Shown here: piece after piece, positions 4,949 to 6,475 of the stretch
Layout of the letters: the number at the start of each line of letters is the position of its first letter
Numbering within the stretch: the stretch's first letter is position 1
Assembly: GCA_025934455.1 (NCBI GenBank)
Contig: JAICYA010000122.1
Coordinates: 1 to 6,475 of the forward strand
Length of the DNA stretch: 6,475 nt
Direction: 5' to 3'
Source: Rudaea sp.
Lineage (GTDB): Bacteria > Pseudomonadota > Gammaproteobacteria > Xanthomonadales > Rhodanobacteraceae
Made by a program: the position numbers and the translations under genes
The notes under the pieces: model-generated
Database searches by the model: none
What the model saw: only the letters and a program-made list of their open reading frames with translations
What the model was told of the DNA's origin: nothing

Positions 4949-6475
4949 TCAGGCGGAATGCAAGACGACGCAGTTGCGCCCTGCCGACTTGGCCCTATAC
5001 AAGGCCTTGTCCGCTGCTTCGATCAATTGCTCCATGCGCGCCGGATGCGGCAGCTGCCGCAGCATGCTGATGCCAATGCTGATCGTGGCCGCCTCTGGCT
5101 GGCCGCGCAGGAACGTGGCCAGCGTTTCGGCGACGCGCGTGCGCAAGCGTTCGGCGAGTGCGTGCACGCCGGCGACATCGCAGCCGTCGGTCACGACCAT
5201 GAACTCCTCGCCGCCATAGCGGCCGATGATGTCTTGCGCGCCCAAATGGTCGCGCAGCGTTTGCACGCCGGCGACGAGGACACGGTCGCCAAACTGGTGT
5301 CCGTGCGTATCGTTGATCTGCTTGAAGTTGTCGAAGTCGATCAGCAGCATGGCCAGTCCGGCGCCATCGCTGGCACCGTCGCACAGTCGCGCCTCGATCC
5401 GGCCCAGCAGGTGCCCGCGATTGAACACGCCGGTGAGCGGATCGGTGATGGCCGCCTGATACAACTCCCCCGCTTGTTGTTGCAGGCGCTCGTTCGCATC
5501 GCTGAGTGCCGAACGTTGGGTCTCGATCTGCCTGTTGCGCAGGGACAGTGCCTGATTGAGCCGGCGCGAGTTCGTGAAACGCCATGCCAGGATGGCAGCG
5601 AGCGCAAGCAGCGCCGCCAGCAGGGCGAGGCCAAAGTAGCGTTGCTGGAGCTGCTGTTGCAGGCGGACCGCCTGCAGCTGGTTTTCCTTCCTGGCCAACG
5701 CCAGCTGTTGCTCGGCTTCGGCGCGCGCATTCCGCGCCTGCATGGCCGCGAGGCGGCGGCTGGCGCCGGCACCGATCAATTCCTCGCGCAATGCCCCGCG
5801 TTTGCTCGCATAATCCAGCGCCGTTGCGCTGTCACCGTCCAGAATCGCCAAATGTTCGCCAAGGCCATAGGCTTCCAGCAGTCGCGACTTGAAGCGAGTG
5901 GAATCGAGTTTCTGCATGGCCTGTTGCAGTCTTGCGCGTGCGTTGGTGCGATCTCCCTGGACCAGCGCTGCATTGGCCAATGCCAGCAGGCTGCGCGCGA
6001 TGATTTCGTGCTGGTCCAGCGCGCGGCCCATGGCGAGTGCAATCTGCAGCGGGGCGACCGCTTCGGCAGGGCGATTCAGGCCAAGCAACGCGCGCCCGAT
6101 TTCCAGTTGCTCGAAGGCCGTCCCGGGTGTGTCGCCCAGTACTTCGTCCAGCGCGAGCGCCTCGCGGGCCAGGACCAAGGCCCGAGCGTGGTCAAGCGTG
6201 TCGTTCAGGAATCCGGCGTAGCTGCCGTACACCTCGGCATAGCGACTCGGATTGCCGTTGCGGCTGGCCGCGGCGATGGCCTTTTCGAAATAGCCTTGGG
6301 CAGATGCCGGATCGTCGAGGTCGCGATACAGTTGCGCGAGGTTGCGATAGGTAATCGCCACGCGCCGGTCAAGGCGTTCATCGATGGCGACAGCTTGCAG
6401 TTGCAGGTCAAGCGCCTGCGCATATTCGCCGCGGTCGCGATGAATATTGCCCAGATACGTCAGCGCACGCGCGGC
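4949..6475 (-). CDS. TPR-repeat diguanylate cyclase (GGDEF domain), 5' partial
   Basis: The frame is open to the right edge, so the N-terminus is missing; 508 residues are visible. Visible residues 1-235 form about six helical repeats of 36-40 residues of TPR type (for example ALTYLGNIHRDRGEYAQAL and ITYRNLAQLYRDLDDPASA). A glutamine/alanine-rich coiled coil follows to about 279, then one membrane helix (about 281-298, followed by RFTNSRR, consistent with the C-terminus inside). Next come a second signalling helix and a GGDEF domain from about 343 (TDPLTGVFNR) to the end. Metal- and GTP-binding residues are present: D380 in IDFDNFKQIND and GGEEF at 421-425, so it should make cyclic di-GMP from two GTP. 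The RxxD inhibitory site is replaced by GAQD (412-415). The TPR part is probably periplasmic, but the expected signal peptide lies outside the window. It ends 66 bases before the hydrolase start. Confidence 0.93.
   Translation of the reverse strand, partial: AARALTYLGNIHRDRGEYAQALDLQLQAVAIDERLDRRVAITYRNLAQLYRDLDDPASAQGYFEKAIAAASRNGNPSRYAEVYGSYAGFLNDTLDHARALVLAREALALDEVLGDTPGTAFEQLEIGRALLGLNRPAEAVAPLQIALAMGRALDQHEIIARSLLALANAALVQGDRTNARARLQQAMQKLDSTRFKSRLLEAYGLGEHLAILDGDSATALDYASKRGALREELIGAGASRRLAAMQARNARAEAEQQLALARKENQLQAVRLQQQLQQRYFGLALLAALLALAAILAWRFTNSRRLNQALSLRNRQIETQRSALSDANERLQQQAGELYQAAITDPLTGVFNRGHLLGRIEARLCDGASDGAGLAMLLIDFDNFKQINDTHGHQFGDRVLVAGVQTLRDHLGAQDIIGRYGGEEFMVVTDGCDVAGVHALAERLRTRVAETLATFLRGQPEAATISIGISMLRQLPHPARMEQLIEAADKALYRAKSAGRNCVVLHSA

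Noticed and set aside
6359..6361. GTG at 6361 as the start of the cyclase
   Set aside because: The frame stays open to the window edge and keeps encoding TPR-type sequence (ALTYLGNIHRDRGEYAQAL), so the real start is outside.
1..6475. CRISPR arrays, tRNA or rRNA genes, insertion sequences, phage or defence genes
   Set aside because: No spaced direct repeats, cloverleaf-like segments, transposase motifs or terminal inverted repeats were seen; nearly all bases are in recognised genes.

Overview
The window is GC-rich, densely coding chromosomal DNA. It probably comes from a gammaproteobacterium of the Xanthomonadales/Rhodanobacteraceae type. The base for that is the high GC in codon third positions, the very short gene spacing, and a TPR-repeat/one-membrane-helix/GGDEF protein of a kind common in that order. 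This placement is an inference from style and gene families, not from a marker gene.

Layout. Positions 1-1368 (+ strand) hold three small genes: the 3' part of a RibD_C/dihydrofolate-reductase-like protein, a GFA-family zinc protein, and a stand-alone TfoX N-terminal-domain protein. Positions 1365-4882 (- strand) hold a tight five-gene unit, read from right to left: dienelactone hydrolase family protein, HIT-family protein, pxpB, pxpC, pxpA. The last three encode the bacterial ATP-dependent 5-oxoprolinase, which reopens 5-oxo-L-proline to glutamate. Positions 4949-6475 (- strand) hold the C-terminal part of a TPR diguanylate cyclase whose start lies beyond the right edge.

How the genes fit together. 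In the five-gene unit the first junction has a 2-base gap, and the next three are 4-base ATGA stop/start overlaps, so the cistrons should be translated as a coupled series. A good sigma70-like promoter (a perfect TTGACA -35 element) lies in the 66-base gap between the cyclase stop and the hydrolase ATG. The + and - units converge with no intergenic space: the TfoX and pxpA stop codons interlock in the 8-base palindrome GGCTAGCC.

No tRNA, rRNA, CRISPR array, insertion sequence or obvious phage gene was seen. Nothing in the window clearly amounts to an undescribed system. The points most worth a second look are the coupling of a HIT protein and a dienelactone-hydrolase-like enzyme to 5-oxoprolinase, the promoter, the interlocked stops, and a cyclase that lacks the canonical inhibitory site.
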